64,000 nucleotides of DNA, taken from NCBI GenBank assembly GCA_001657315.1, contig LYSV01000003.1, forward strand, positions 1 through 64,000, given 5' to 3'. A program made the position numbers and the translations under genes. Under the pieces are notes generated by a model. That model did not search any database. It was not told the origin of the DNA and saw only the letters and a list, made by a program, of their open reading frames with translations. This document shows positions 45,872 through 55,877 of this stretch, piece by piece. Source of the DNA: Flammeovirgaceae bacterium BBD 1991-12. GTDB lineage: Bacteria; Bacteroidota; Bacteroidia; Cytophagales; Cyclobacteriaceae. Numbering within the stretch: position 1 is the first letter of the stretch; the number at the start of each line of letters is the position of its first letter.

Positions 45872-48316
45872 CTATTCTTCCTTCAGCGTGTCCACCGGAT
45901 TCAATGAGGCCGCCTTCACAGACTGATATCCGACAGTAAGCCAGGCCAGCACCAGCGCCACGAGCCCGGTTATAAAAAACACGGACCAGCCTATCTTTAT
46001 TCTAAAAGCGAACTGTTGCAACCACTGGTCCGCCACCCACCATGCGATAGGGATAGCCAGCAATATGGAGATCCCCACCAGCCGGGAGAAATTACCGTTC
46101 AGCATCATTACGATCCGTATCAGTGAAGCGCCAAGTACTTTTCTGATCCCTATCTCCTTGTTTCGCTGGCCTACGGTGTAGGATGCCAGACCAAAAAGCC
46201 CCAGGCAGGCAATAACAACGGCAAAAGTGGTGAAAGCAGCGAACAATGATCCAAGTCTTTCCTCGGCTCTGTACATGTTTTCATATTCCTCATCCAGAAA
46301 TGAATACTGGAACGGGGCCTGAGTGCCAAAGGCGTTCCACCGGTCTTCCAGATAGGAGAGCAGACCAGGGAGGTCTTCTCCGGTATGCCGTATAGCCAGT
46401 ACACGGCTGGAGCCCCAGACAGTGGCGTCAGTATTGAAGAAAATGTAAGGTGCGATCCGATACCTGAGCGACTGGAAGTTAAAATCCCTGACCATACCAA
46501 TAACCTCTGAGGCATCCGCGTTATCCCCCGTATATCTTATTCTCTTGCCAAGTACATTATCCTCGTTCCATCCGAATAAGTGCATAGTAGCCTCGTTGAT
46601 CACTACACTATTACGATCGGAAGAGCGGCCTTCTTCAAAGAATCTACCCTTGATCATCTTTAACCCCATAGTACTCAAAAAGCCCTCGTCTGCTTTCATC
46701 ATGGCTATGGTCTGTTCGCGGTCAGCCGCTTCGTCTATGAAAAGGTCTTCGTAGTTGCCTCTGCCAAACATATCCATGCTCAGCCCTGCCTCGATCACCG
46801 CGGAATGCCTTTTTACATCATTTTTATAGGTCTCCAACTGGTCGCCAAGCTTATGCGCCCAGTTCACTACCAGTACATTTTCCCTGTCAAATCCAAGATC
46901 TCTGGTATTAAAGTAGTTCAACTGCTGGTTAACAATGAGCGTACAGACCATCAGAGCAATGGAGATGGTAAACTGAAAGATTACCAGTATATTGCGAAAT
47001 TCCATACTCCGGGTGCCGGACCGTAAATTCCCTTTAAGTACAGTAGCAGGCTGGTATGAGGTAGCATAAAAGGCCGGATATATACCCGCTATGATCCCTA
47101 CGAAAAGCGGCAGGCCAAAGATCAATACAATGAAGGCAGGCTTGTCCCAGACTGATGCCTGAAGCCCGGAATGAAGGTAGTTGACTGCAAAGATCCTGAA
47201 CAGCTCCAGTATGCCCAACCCCAGTACCGTAGCCAGTAGGCACATAATGATGGATTCCGAAAGAAACTGACCGATCAGCTGTCTTCGTAAGGATCCCATT
47301 ACCTTGCGTATACCTACTTCCTTTGCCCTGACGGACGCTCTGGCGGTAGCCAGATTTATAAAATTGATCATGGCCAGTACTATGATCAGAATGGCCGTAG
47401 CACTGAAAATGTAGATGTAATTGATATCACTGACAGCACCGAGACGGTTACCAATCATCGTGGATCTTAAATGGATGTCAACCACGGGCTGCAGATAGAA
47501 GGACCATTCCCCTTTCTCGACAATGAAATCATCATAATCCATACCGAACCGTGGAAGAGTAGGGGCCACATGCCGGTCCGCGATATGCCTGAACTTTTCG
47601 TCCAGCGCGTGGGTATCCGTACCTGGTTTGAGCCTGACATAAGTTACCACCTGTGACCATACCCAGCTCCATTCGAATCGTTTGATATTTGGATTGGAAT
47701 ACATGGATAGTAAAAAATCAAAGTCGAAATGGGCATTGGTCGGTTGCTCTTCAGTTACTCCGGTCACTTCCATAGGCGTACGGTCCTCTCCAAAAAGCAG
47801 GATCTTTCCGAGAGCGGGCCTGTCACCAAAGTATTTGGCAGCCATTGCCCCTGATATAACCACCTTATTGGTCCCTTTCAGTACATCATTGGGATCGCCC
47901 TCCTTCAGTTTGAAATCAAAAAAATCAAAGAAGTTGGAATCTGCTGCCAGTATATCATTTTCATAAAATGTGAGGACCTGACCATTTCGGTCATACCTTA
48001 CAATGTTGTTGCCCGGAGTATTTACGCGAAGCGCCTCCTCAACTTCGGGGTATTCATTCACCAATACCTCTGCGAGGGGAAGCACTGACGAACTCATCCG
48101 TTGTCCCACCTCCGGCGACCAGATATTGGTTTGGTTAACACGATAGAGCCGGTCCACATCAGGATGAAAGGTATCATAACTCAATTCATGTACCACGTAG
48201 GCGGTGATCAGCAGGCTGGAAGCTATGCCGAGCGCGAGCCCGAATACATTGATGAGCGCATAGAATCTTTCTCTTGAAAAATTTCTGATGGCTATTTTAA
48301 GATAATTCTGAAACAT
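45872..48316 (-). CDS. FtsX/MacB-like ABC permease, array member 2
   Basis: 814 residues. Helix 1 at about 20-43 is followed by SYDTFHPDVDRLYRV (46-60); the outer domain ends in LQPVVDIH (about 275-282); helix 2 with INFINL (317-322); first coupling segment KEVGIRKVMG (about 332-341); central YPAFYATSYQPATVLKG; second outer domain opening with LGFDRENV; CLGLFGLASY; second coupling segment KEIGIRKVLG (about 720-729); end NPVDTLKEE. Coupling segments are where MacB-type permeases touch their ATPase. No ATPase domain is fused. Belongs to the LGFDRENV subgroup with members 3, 4 and 6. Confidence 0.88.
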   Translation of the reverse strand: MFQNYLKIAIRNFSRERFYALINVFGLALGIASSLLITAYVVHELSYDTFHPDVDRLYRVNQTNIWSPEVGQRMSSSVLPLAEVLVNEYPEVEEALRVNTPGNNIVRYDRNGQVLTFYENDILAADSNFFDFFDFKLKEGDPNDVLKGTNKVVISGAMAAKYFGDRPALGKILLFGEDRTPMEVTGVTEEQPTNAHFDFDFLLSMYSNPNIKRFEWSWVWSQVVTYVRLKPGTDTHALDEKFRHIADRHVAPTLPRFGMDYDDFIVEKGEWSFYLQPVVDIHLRSTMIGNRLGAVSDINYIYIFSATAILIIVLAMINFINLATARASVRAKEVGIRKVMGSLRRQLIGQFLSESIIMCLLATVLGLGILELFRIFAVNYLHSGLQASVWDKPAFIVLIFGLPLFVGIIAGIYPAFYATSYQPATVLKGNLRSGTRSMEFRNILVIFQFTISIALMVCTLIVNQQLNYFNTRDLGFDRENVLVVNWAHKLGDQLETYKNDVKRHSAVIEAGLSMDMFGRGNYEDLFIDEAADREQTIAMMKADEGFLSTMGLKMIKGRFFEEGRSSDRNSVVINEATMHLFGWNEDNVLGKRIRYTGDNADASEVIGMVRDFNFQSLRYRIAPYIFFNTDATVWGSSRVLAIRHTGEDLPGLLSYLEDRWNAFGTQAPFQYSFLDEEYENMYRAEERLGSLFAAFTTFAVVIACLGLFGLASYTVGQRNKEIGIRKVLGASLIRIVMMLNGNFSRLVGISILLAIPIAWWVADQWLQQFAFRIKIGWSVFFITGLVALVLAWLTVGYQSVKAASLNPVDTLKEE

Positions 48317-48377
48317 TGCTAATTCGTTATTATCACTTTATATTTTAGATCATACCAGTTTTTAGCCTAAGTATTGA

Positions 48378-48406
48378 GTTACTGAGTTATTGGTTACTGA
48401 GTTATT
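48378..48406. repeat. 14-bp direct repeat between permease genes 2 and 3
   Basis: GTTACTGAGTTATT occurs twice, at 48378-48391 and 48393-48406, one base apart, within a 144-bp gap that has no other feature. Similar TTACTG/TTATT words occur in other gaps of the window. Confidence 0.7.
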
Positions 48407-48460
48407 CAGGCTCCCTGCATTCATAATAACATAATAACCAAAACTTAATTAACCATACTA

Positions 48461-50905
48461 TTATTCCTCCTTTAAAGCGTTTACCGGGTTTTCAAAAGCT
48501 GATTTTATGGTCTGATAGCTTACTGAAAGCAGTACTATACCCGCGGTAACTACAATGGCCATTAAAAACTGCTCTACCCTGAGCGTAGTACGAAAGGCAA
48601 AGGAACTCAGCCATTCCTCCATACCAAAAAATACAATTGCGGAAGCTATCAAAAAACCTGCTATGGCAAGCAGTACAATATTCTTAAGCAGCATAAGGAC
48701 AATCTGCGACACGTTGGCTCCAAGCACTTTTCGAATACTGATCTCTTTGTTACGTTGCTGTGCAGTATAGGCGGCAAGGCCAAAAAGACCGAGGCCTGCA
48801 ATGATCACCGCCAGCACTGAAAATACCCCGAACAACTGCCCAAGGCGCTGTTCCGACCTGTGAAGTGCATCAAAATCCTCATCCAGGAACCTGTAGGTTA
48901 CGGGAACCTGTGGCTCAAAAGCAGCCCACGTTCTTTTGATGATCTCCAGAGCCTCTCTGGTTTTGCCTGGAGCAATCCTGATACTGATGTAGTCCTTGAA
49001 TGTATATCCTCTCAGGAATTCCATGCCCAACGGTCTGACCCTGTTGTACAGGGATTCAAAGTGATAATCCTCCACTACACCTACTACCTGCACTGTGCGT
49101 TCGTCATTTTCTCCCTTGTTGATCACGATCCTCTCACCAACAGGGTGAACGAGCCCCAACTCTTTTACAGCCGCCTGGTTCAGTATTATCCCCAGTGAAT
49201 CGGATGAAGAGCCGGAATGAAAGCTATTGCCAGCTACCAGTTTTAAGTCCAGCGTTTCTACAAAATGTTCATCTACCTCGAACCACCTCAGTCCCACACC
49301 TCCCGAACTTCCTTCCACAGTGTAGTCTCGTACCATGAATTGATCCAAAGCAGGAATGCCGGTTGAAAAACAGGCACTCAGGATCTCTGGATATACGGTG
49401 AGCGCCTCCCTGAAGCGAGCCCGCTCCTCCTCTATCTCCCGGTCATTTTCTATGATAACAACGTTCTCCCTATCAAATCCCAAATGTTTGTTATTCATGA
49501 ATTTCAGCTGGTCACTGATTACACCGGTACTGATGATCAGGCCAATAGATGCGGTGAACTGAAAAATTACCAGTACATTCCGTAAGTCTGATTTTCTGGA
49601 ATAGGACACAGCTTTACCCTTCAGTACGGTTACCGGCTTAAAGCCGGTAAGAACAAAAGCCGGATACAGACCTGCCAGAATCCCGGTAGCCAGGGTAATA
49701 GCCAGTATAAGCAGCCCAAAACCGGGATCATCAAAAAGTCCATTTACAAAATGCCACTCAAAGCCAATACTGAAAATTACCATGCCAAGCTCTACAATGC
49801 CAAGAGCCAGCGCTGTGGCGGCAAAGCTGAAGATCAGTGATTCGGTCAGGAACTGAAAAACAAGCCTTGAAGTACTGGAACCCAGTACTTTTCGCACCCC
49901 TACTTCCCTGGCTCGTTTGACCGAAAGGGCAGTGGCGAGGTTGGTAAAATTGATGCAGGCGATAAGCAGGATCAAAACAGCTACCCCCCCGAAAATGTAG
50001 ATATAGGTAATATCACTATTGGGTTTCATTTCCCGGAGATAACGCGAATGCAGGTGGATACTTCTGGCAGGCTGAAGATAATAAGCAATATCTGCCTCAG
50101 TTTCTTCTGCTGAGGTACCCATAAAGGGAGCGGCATGCTCCTGAATGATGCGGTTCAGTTTTTCAGAAACAGCGGCCAGAGCCTGAGTGGGAGGTTGGTT
50201 TTTATTCAGGCGCACATAGGTATGCATAATGTTCCATGCCCAGTTGTTGTTATTGGAGAAAGCCGGACCAAAAGTTGACATGGAAACAATGATATCGAAG
50301 TTCTGATGTGAGTTGGCCGGAATGTCTTTTATGATCCCTGTGATCTTCCATGCGGTACTACCGTCCTTACCTCCCAGCACATGTTTCCCGGGCAATTCAC
50401 CCATATCATCGATCTCTGCGCCGAAATAACGTCTGGCAGCAGACTCACTCAGAACAATGGAAACGGGTTCGGTCAGCGCAGTTTCAGGATCTCCATGGAT
50501 CAATCTGTTGGAAAATACCTTAAAATAATTCTGGTCCGCTATGTATACGTTGGTTTCCCTGAACACCCGGCTGGTATTGGTCTCCGGACGAAGGGTAAAG
50601 TCCGATCTTTTAAAGATCCGCGTTGCACTTGCTATTTCCGGGATCTCATCCACCATTCTCCCTGCCAGAGGAGGCGGGGCTGTGGCATAACGGGATTCTC
50701 CCTCACCCCACGTCCATGCTGCATTGACCCTGTAGATGTGGTCATGATCTTCCCAAAATGTATCATAGCCGGTTTCATTGTAAATATAAAGGCTGATAAA
50801 AATAAAGGCCGCCAAACCAACAGACAGACCTGCAGTATTGATAAAAGCATACAATCTGTGGCGAATAATGTTCCGTACGGCAATCTTAATGTAGTTCTTC
50901 AGCAT
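48461..50905 (-). CDS. FtsX/MacB-like ABC permease, array member 3
   Basis: 814 residues. Landmarks: GYDTFWEDHDHIYRV after helix 1, YYLQPARSIHLHS before helix 2, INFTNL, first coupling REVGVRKVLG, central YPAFVLTGFKPVTVLKG, LGFDRENV, GLGLFGLAAY, second coupling KEISIRKVLG (Ser in place of Gly), end NPVNALKEE. It is as long as member 2 and most like it. 144 bp separate the two, the widest gap in the array; member 4 lies 36 bp upstream. Confidence 0.88.
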   Translation of the reverse strand: MLKNYIKIAVRNIIRHRLYAFINTAGLSVGLAAFIFISLYIYNETGYDTFWEDHDHIYRVNAAWTWGEGESRYATAPPPLAGRMVDEIPEIASATRIFKRSDFTLRPETNTSRVFRETNVYIADQNYFKVFSNRLIHGDPETALTEPVSIVLSESAARRYFGAEIDDMGELPGKHVLGGKDGSTAWKITGIIKDIPANSHQNFDIIVSMSTFGPAFSNNNNWAWNIMHTYVRLNKNQPPTQALAAVSEKLNRIIQEHAAPFMGTSAEETEADIAYYLQPARSIHLHSRYLREMKPNSDITYIYIFGGVAVLILLIACINFTNLATALSVKRAREVGVRKVLGSSTSRLVFQFLTESLIFSFAATALALGIVELGMVIFSIGFEWHFVNGLFDDPGFGLLILAITLATGILAGLYPAFVLTGFKPVTVLKGKAVSYSRKSDLRNVLVIFQFTASIGLIISTGVISDQLKFMNNKHLGFDRENVVIIENDREIEEERARFREALTVYPEILSACFSTGIPALDQFMVRDYTVEGSSGGVGLRWFEVDEHFVETLDLKLVAGNSFHSGSSSDSLGIILNQAAVKELGLVHPVGERIVINKGENDERTVQVVGVVEDYHFESLYNRVRPLGMEFLRGYTFKDYISIRIAPGKTREALEIIKRTWAAFEPQVPVTYRFLDEDFDALHRSEQRLGQLFGVFSVLAVIIAGLGLFGLAAYTAQQRNKEISIRKVLGANVSQIVLMLLKNIVLLAIAGFLIASAIVFFGMEEWLSSFAFRTTLRVEQFLMAIVVTAGIVLLSVSYQTIKSAFENPVNALKEE

Positions 50906-50941
50906 GAATCTTCAGCATTTTTAATAGGTTGATATACCGGA

Positions 50942-53299
50942 TCATTCTTCTCTCAGTGTATCCACCGGATCAGCTATTGCAGCTTTAAAGGAAAGATACC
51001 CGACAGTGAGCCATGCAATGATCACGGAAGTCAAACCTGAGATCAGAAATACTGCGAAGCCGATCTCGATCCGGTATTCAAAGTTTTGCAGCCAGTGATG
51101 AATGAAATACCACGCCAGTGGCACTGCTACCACCACGGATATCGCCACCAACTGTGTATAATTGCGGTTTAGCAGCAGGACAATATCTGATATAGCAGCT
51201 CCCATTACCTTGCGAATGCCTATTTCTCTTCTGCGCTGTGTAGTGGTAAATGCGGCGAGACCAAATAACCCGAGGCAGGAGATGAAAACTGCAATGGAGG
51301 TAAAAAAGGTGATGGTCTTTCCCAGAGTTTTTTCCTTGTCCATAAGTTTTTCGAAGCTCTGATCCAGAAAAGTATAGGAAACGGGCTCATCCGGAGAAAA
51401 GGAGTTCCATTGCTGTTCAATGAACGAAAGGAAATCAGTAATACCGGCTTCATCCACCTTCACCGACAGACGGTACCCTTCCTGATCATACTTCAGCACC
51501 ACCGGGCCGGGCTTGTCATAATACGATTGATAGCTAAAGTCCTCCACCATACCTACCACAGTGGCACCATTCTTTAAAACTGCACCTACGGGATCCTGCA
51601 GAAGCATTTCCCGGGCGGCTGATTCATTTAATATAACAGCAGAAGAATCGGACGCTATCTCATCGGAAAAATTCCTGCCATCGATCAGCCTTAGCCCCAT
51701 TGTAGGTAAGTATTCATGGTCCACCACAAAGGTCTGGAAGGAGACTGCCTCGTCCATCCGGTCACTTTGAAAGGTATAGATCCATACGGAATTGCCGGCA
51801 GGAAGCCGCTTATTGAAGCTGGCGGAAATTACCTCCGACCGGGATAATACACTTTGCTTAAAGGCTTCCCTGTTTTTGCCCAGCAATTTGGCATTCAGAA
51901 TAGTGAGTACATTGTTACGGTCCAGTCCGATATCTACGTTCCTCAGGTGCCGAAGCTGTTGATAGACCAGCAATGAGCAGGTAATAAGGGCAATAGACAT
52001 GGTAAACTGCACAATCACCAGGATATTTCTGAAGCCTGATGAGCGCTGCCCCCCACCAAAACTCTTTTTAAGTACTTCTGCCGGCCTGAACTGGCTTAGA
52101 TAAAAAGCCGGATAAATGCCGGCCAGTATACCAATAGCCAATGAACCAGCGATATAGGTCACGATCTGATGGCCACTGTTGAAGATGCCATTGACGAGTT
52201 GCTCGTTGGTAAAATTCTCAAAGAGGATCAAAAACAGCTCGGCCAGTCCCACACCCAGCACCATTGCCAGAGAACTCATGACCACAGATTCGGTCAGATA
52301 CTGCAGGACAAGGTTTTCCCTTGCGGTTCCCATCACCTTTCTGATCCCGACTTCCTTAGCCCTTCGTGAGGACTGCGCGGTACTGAGATTGATAAAATTG
52401 ATAGCAGCAATAACCACCAACAGCAGTGAAATGACCAGAAATACCCATACATTGGCTCTGTTCCCTCCGGGCTGGAATTCAAAACGCATGTCCGGATCAA
52501 GATGTATATCGCCCAGCGCTACTACATGCAGACCGAACTGGTCCAGTTCCTTCCATTCATCATAGGGGATATCTGTTTTGAATGTAGGATACACCCACTG
52601 CTCTGTGATATGCTCCAGCCGGTCCTCCAGTTGCTGTAGGGTAGCCCCTTCCCTCAGTTTTACATAACTATGTATGAAGGCACTTGTCCAGTTTGTGCTG
52701 TTGCTCAACTCCATAGGAAACCACAGCGTGGCAGGTATGTGGGTTGGATCACCTTTTTCTGCCACTACGCCTGTTATAAGATAAGGCACTTTATCCGCAC
52801 CGGCCAGCAGGCTCATACCAAGTACATCGGTGCGCCCGAAGTATTTTTCTGCCAATGATTCAGTAAGCACTACTGAATGCGGATCATCCAAGGCAGTACC
52901 GGGATCACCGGCTATAAATTCGTAGGAAAAAAGCTGAAACCAGGCAGAGTCTGCATGGAACGGCGTTTCTTCAAATTCCCTGCCGTTGGCCTCTACAGGT
53001 ACAGGCTTACCGGCATCCAGCCGTGTGGCCAGCTCTACCTCGGGAGCGTGCTGATACAGCGTGGTATTCAGTATCTCCGGCCCACTGGCAAATGCCCCGG
53101 AGTTATAGAATGAAACAGAAATCCTGTAAATGCGCTCATGATCAGTAAAGTGGGTATCATAGCTCAGCTCCTGCCAGACCCACGAGCCCATGACGAAGCT
53201 ACCGGCCAGGCCCAGTGCAAGGCCGAGTACATTGATCAAAGAATAGCTAAGCCTTCTTTTGATATTTCTTATGGCAATTATGAAGTAATTGGATAGCAT
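50942..53299 (-). CDS. FtsX/MacB-like ABC permease, array member 4
   Basis: 785 residues from the ATG at 53299; a TTG four codons earlier (53311) is less likely. Landmarks: SYDTHFTDHERIYRI, GDIHLDP before helix 2 (the LQP part is replaced by HVVAL), INFINL, first coupling KEVGIRKVMG, central YPAFYLSQFRPAEVLKK, IGLDRNNV, CLGLFGLAAF, second coupling REIGIRKVMG, end DPVDTLREE. The second outer domain is shorter than in members 2 and 3, explaining the smaller size. LGFDRENV subgroup, slightly diverged. Confidence 0.87.
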   Translation of the reverse strand: MLSNYFIIAIRNIKRRLSYSLINVLGLALGLAGSFVMGSWVWQELSYDTHFTDHERIYRISVSFYNSGAFASGPEILNTTLYQHAPEVELATRLDAGKPVPVEANGREFEETPFHADSAWFQLFSYEFIAGDPGTALDDPHSVVLTESLAEKYFGRTDVLGMSLLAGADKVPYLITGVVAEKGDPTHIPATLWFPMELSNSTNWTSAFIHSYVKLREGATLQQLEDRLEHITEQWVYPTFKTDIPYDEWKELDQFGLHVVALGDIHLDPDMRFEFQPGGNRANVWVFLVISLLLVVIAAINFINLSTAQSSRRAKEVGIRKVMGTARENLVLQYLTESVVMSSLAMVLGVGLAELFLILFENFTNEQLVNGIFNSGHQIVTYIAGSLAIGILAGIYPAFYLSQFRPAEVLKKSFGGGQRSSGFRNILVIVQFTMSIALITCSLLVYQQLRHLRNVDIGLDRNNVLTILNAKLLGKNREAFKQSVLSRSEVISASFNKRLPAGNSVWIYTFQSDRMDEAVSFQTFVVDHEYLPTMGLRLIDGRNFSDEIASDSSAVILNESAAREMLLQDPVGAVLKNGATVVGMVEDFSYQSYYDKPGPVVLKYDQEGYRLSVKVDEAGITDFLSFIEQQWNSFSPDEPVSYTFLDQSFEKLMDKEKTLGKTITFFTSIAVFISCLGLFGLAAFTTTQRRREIGIRKVMGAAISDIVLLLNRNYTQLVAISVVVAVPLAWYFIHHWLQNFEYRIEIGFAVFLISGLTSVIIAWLTVGYLSFKAAIADPVDTLREE

Positions 53300-53431
53300 A
53301 GTACCTGACAAGAATTAAAAATAATGCCAAAATAATAAAATGCTCATTATCAGTTATTTACAAATAATACTTATACGGAAATGGAACAATTTCGATACAA
53401 TTATATGTATCGAAATTGATACATATATTCT

Positions 53432-55828
53432 TTATTCATTTCTCAAACTATCCACCGGATTTGCTGTAGCCGCCCTCATTGATTTGTATCCTACTGTTAT
53501 TACAGCTATTAAAAGTGTAGCTAGTAGCCCTGCTATAAAGAACAGAGGACCCAGCTCTATCTTATATTGAAAGTTTTGCAGCCACTGCCCCATAACATAC
53601 CAGGTTACCGGCACCGCAAGGAGAAAGGCCAGTCCTATTAATTTAAAAAAGGAGATGGAAAACATTGACACTATGCTTGAAACTGTAGCTCCCAGAACCT
53701 TTCTTATGCCAATTTCCTTTACCTTTTGATTGATCATAAAAGAGGCCAACCCGAAGAGCCCCAGGCAACCGATCAGGATGGCTATACCAGAAAAGAAGGT
53801 AAAAATTGCACTCATTTTCTGCTCATCTTCATAAAACTCAGCCAGTTGCTCATCTACAAACTTATGTTCATAGTCAAATTCGGGGTAAAGCGACTTCCAT
53901 ATTTTTCTTATTTCGGCGTTTGTCTCTTCAAAATGGGCCATGTCCACTTTTATAGTTGCCTTACGATAGGACTCCAAATGGTTGAAGATCATAATGGTCA
54001 TGAGATCATCGTGTAGCGAAACGGAATGAAAGTCTTTTACCACACCTACTACAGGTACATGCTTGCCCCAGACCTTTACCTGTTTCCCTACCGCCTCCTC
54101 ATAGGATCCATCATGACCGACATATTTGAGTAGCCTTTCATTAACTACCACTTCCTTAAGTGTATCTGATTCTCTCAGACCCCTGCCTGCCAGTATCTCC
54201 ATCTGATAAATATCCAGATAGTTCTCATCACCAAATTTCATGGCTGCATAGTAATCTTCCGGATTCTCTTCAATGGAGAAATTAGATACACTGACGGAGC
54301 CCGATGACGGATTACTATATAGCAGACTCACCTGCTGCACGCCGGCCAGCCGGTTTAATTCATTTTTCAGGGTTTTCTTTTTCTGAGGGTCTTCTTCCGG
54401 AATACGAACATTGATCAAAGCGTCCGTTCTGAAACCCAAGTCGACATTTTTGATGTATTCCAATTGACCGAGCGTGATAATGGTACCGATTATGAAGACC
54501 TGCGAGATGAAAAACTGAAATACTACCAGCCCTTTTCTCAACGAAAGCCCTCCGCTATGTCTGGAGGTTATCTTACTTTTTAAAGCCAATGCAGGCTTAA
54601 ATCCTGAAAGGACAACTGCCGGGTAGAAACCGGCCAGTATGGTAATGAGTAAAGTCCCCCCAAGCAGGGACATTATAAACTGGCCATTCGTAAAGTCAAT
54701 ATCCAGATATATCTCTAAAAACGGGTTGAGGTAAATAATACCCAGCTCGGCCAAACCCAAAGCTACTATTACCGAAAGTAATATAATACCAAAAGACTCT
54801 GTCATGAACTGAAATACCAGTTGCCTTCTGGTGCCTCCCAACACTTTTCGAATACCCACTTCACGAGATCTTTTGACCGCGACAGCTGTAGACAAATTAA
54901 CAAAGTTAATGCATGCCGTAAGCAGTAGAAAGATCCCGATCAGCACCATCACAAGGATCTGATTTTTACTTATAGAACCGTAAGTATATCCGCTCCAATG
55001 CTCATTATAATGCAGGTCGCTCATGGGCTGAAGATGATAAGTGCTTTCGTCATCATCGTCTTCACCAAAGTGTTTGATAACGAACTGGGCCAGACGTTCC
55101 GTATATCGGTCTGGATTGTCATTTTCAGCCATTAAAAGATAACACTGATCATCACTGCTTACACTATTCCATTTACCTTCACCCCGTTTTTCTTCAAGAG
55201 TAGCAAGGGATATGAACATCTTAAAAGGCATGTCCGTATTTGGCGGAGGGTCACCTACCACGCCGGTGATCTGCAGATCGGTTTGCTTGTTAAAAACGAC
55301 CGTTTTGCCAAGGGCAGCGCCATCCGGAAAGAATTTATCAGCCAATGATCGCGACAGTACCACACTATTGGGTTTCCTCAAGGCCATTTCCCTGCTTCCT
55401 TCAAGCCAGTCGATCGTAAACACCTCAAAATATTCAGGCCCGGTGTAAACAATCCTGTCATCATTCAACTCAAAATACGTAGGAGCATCGGATCCAGGAT
55501 TAATGGTAAAGAGCATTTCACCATAATGACCACTGGTAAATACCACCTTTTCAAATTCCGGAAAGTCTTCACGCAAGGCATCCGGCAATGGTACCGGCAC
55601 CCCCGGCGTATAATCCATTTCTCCCCCCTGTCCCCGGGATGAGTTTACCAGTCGATAGATACGGTCTTTATTCTCCTGAAAGTCATCATAGCTGACTAAA
55701 TATTGGGCAAGTAAAAAAAGAACAAGACTACAGGTTATGCCCAGGGACAGACCAAACACATTGATGATGGTATGTATCCTGTTTCTAAAAAGTGCCCTGA
55801 GGGTGGTTTTAAAATAGTTGCTTATCAT
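53432..55828 (-). CDS. FtsX/MacB-like ABC permease, array member 5
   Basis: 798 residues. Landmarks: SYDDFQENKDRIYRL, then TPGVPVPLPDALREDFPE (the P-x-P-x-PL motif shared with members 7 and 8), YHLQPMSDLHYNEHW, INFVNL, first coupling REVGIRKVLG, central YPAVVLSGFKPALALKS, LGFRTDALINV, CLGLFGLASF, second coupling KEIGIRKVLG, end NPVDSLRNE. It has the 'LGFxxDA' form of the second outer domain. 120 bp from member 4, 49 bp from member 6. Confidence 0.88.
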   Translation of the reverse strand: MISNYFKTTLRALFRNRIHTIINVFGLSLGITCSLVLFLLAQYLVSYDDFQENKDRIYRLVNSSRGQGGEMDYTPGVPVPLPDALREDFPEFEKVVFTSGHYGEMLFTINPGSDAPTYFELNDDRIVYTGPEYFEVFTIDWLEGSREMALRKPNSVVLSRSLADKFFPDGAALGKTVVFNKQTDLQITGVVGDPPPNTDMPFKMFISLATLEEKRGEGKWNSVSSDDQCYLLMAENDNPDRYTERLAQFVIKHFGEDDDDESTYHLQPMSDLHYNEHWSGYTYGSISKNQILVMVLIGIFLLLTACINFVNLSTAVAVKRSREVGIRKVLGGTRRQLVFQFMTESFGIILLSVIVALGLAELGIIYLNPFLEIYLDIDFTNGQFIMSLLGGTLLITILAGFYPAVVLSGFKPALALKSKITSRHSGGLSLRKGLVVFQFFISQVFIIGTIITLGQLEYIKNVDLGFRTDALINVRIPEEDPQKKKTLKNELNRLAGVQQVSLLYSNPSSGSVSVSNFSIEENPEDYYAAMKFGDENYLDIYQMEILAGRGLRESDTLKEVVVNERLLKYVGHDGSYEEAVGKQVKVWGKHVPVVGVVKDFHSVSLHDDLMTIMIFNHLESYRKATIKVDMAHFEETNAEIRKIWKSLYPEFDYEHKFVDEQLAEFYEDEQKMSAIFTFFSGIAILIGCLGLFGLASFMINQKVKEIGIRKVLGATVSSIVSMFSISFFKLIGLAFLLAVPVTWYVMGQWLQNFQYKIELGPLFFIAGLLATLLIAVITVGYKSMRAATANPVDSLRNE

Positions 55829-55877
55829 TTTTAGTTCAGTTTTTCTATGTTATCGGATGTGGTAATACAGAAGTGAG

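Noticed and set aside
48378-48406. Possible CRISPR from the direct repeat
   Set aside because: Only two 14-bp copies one base apart, no spacers and no cas genes.
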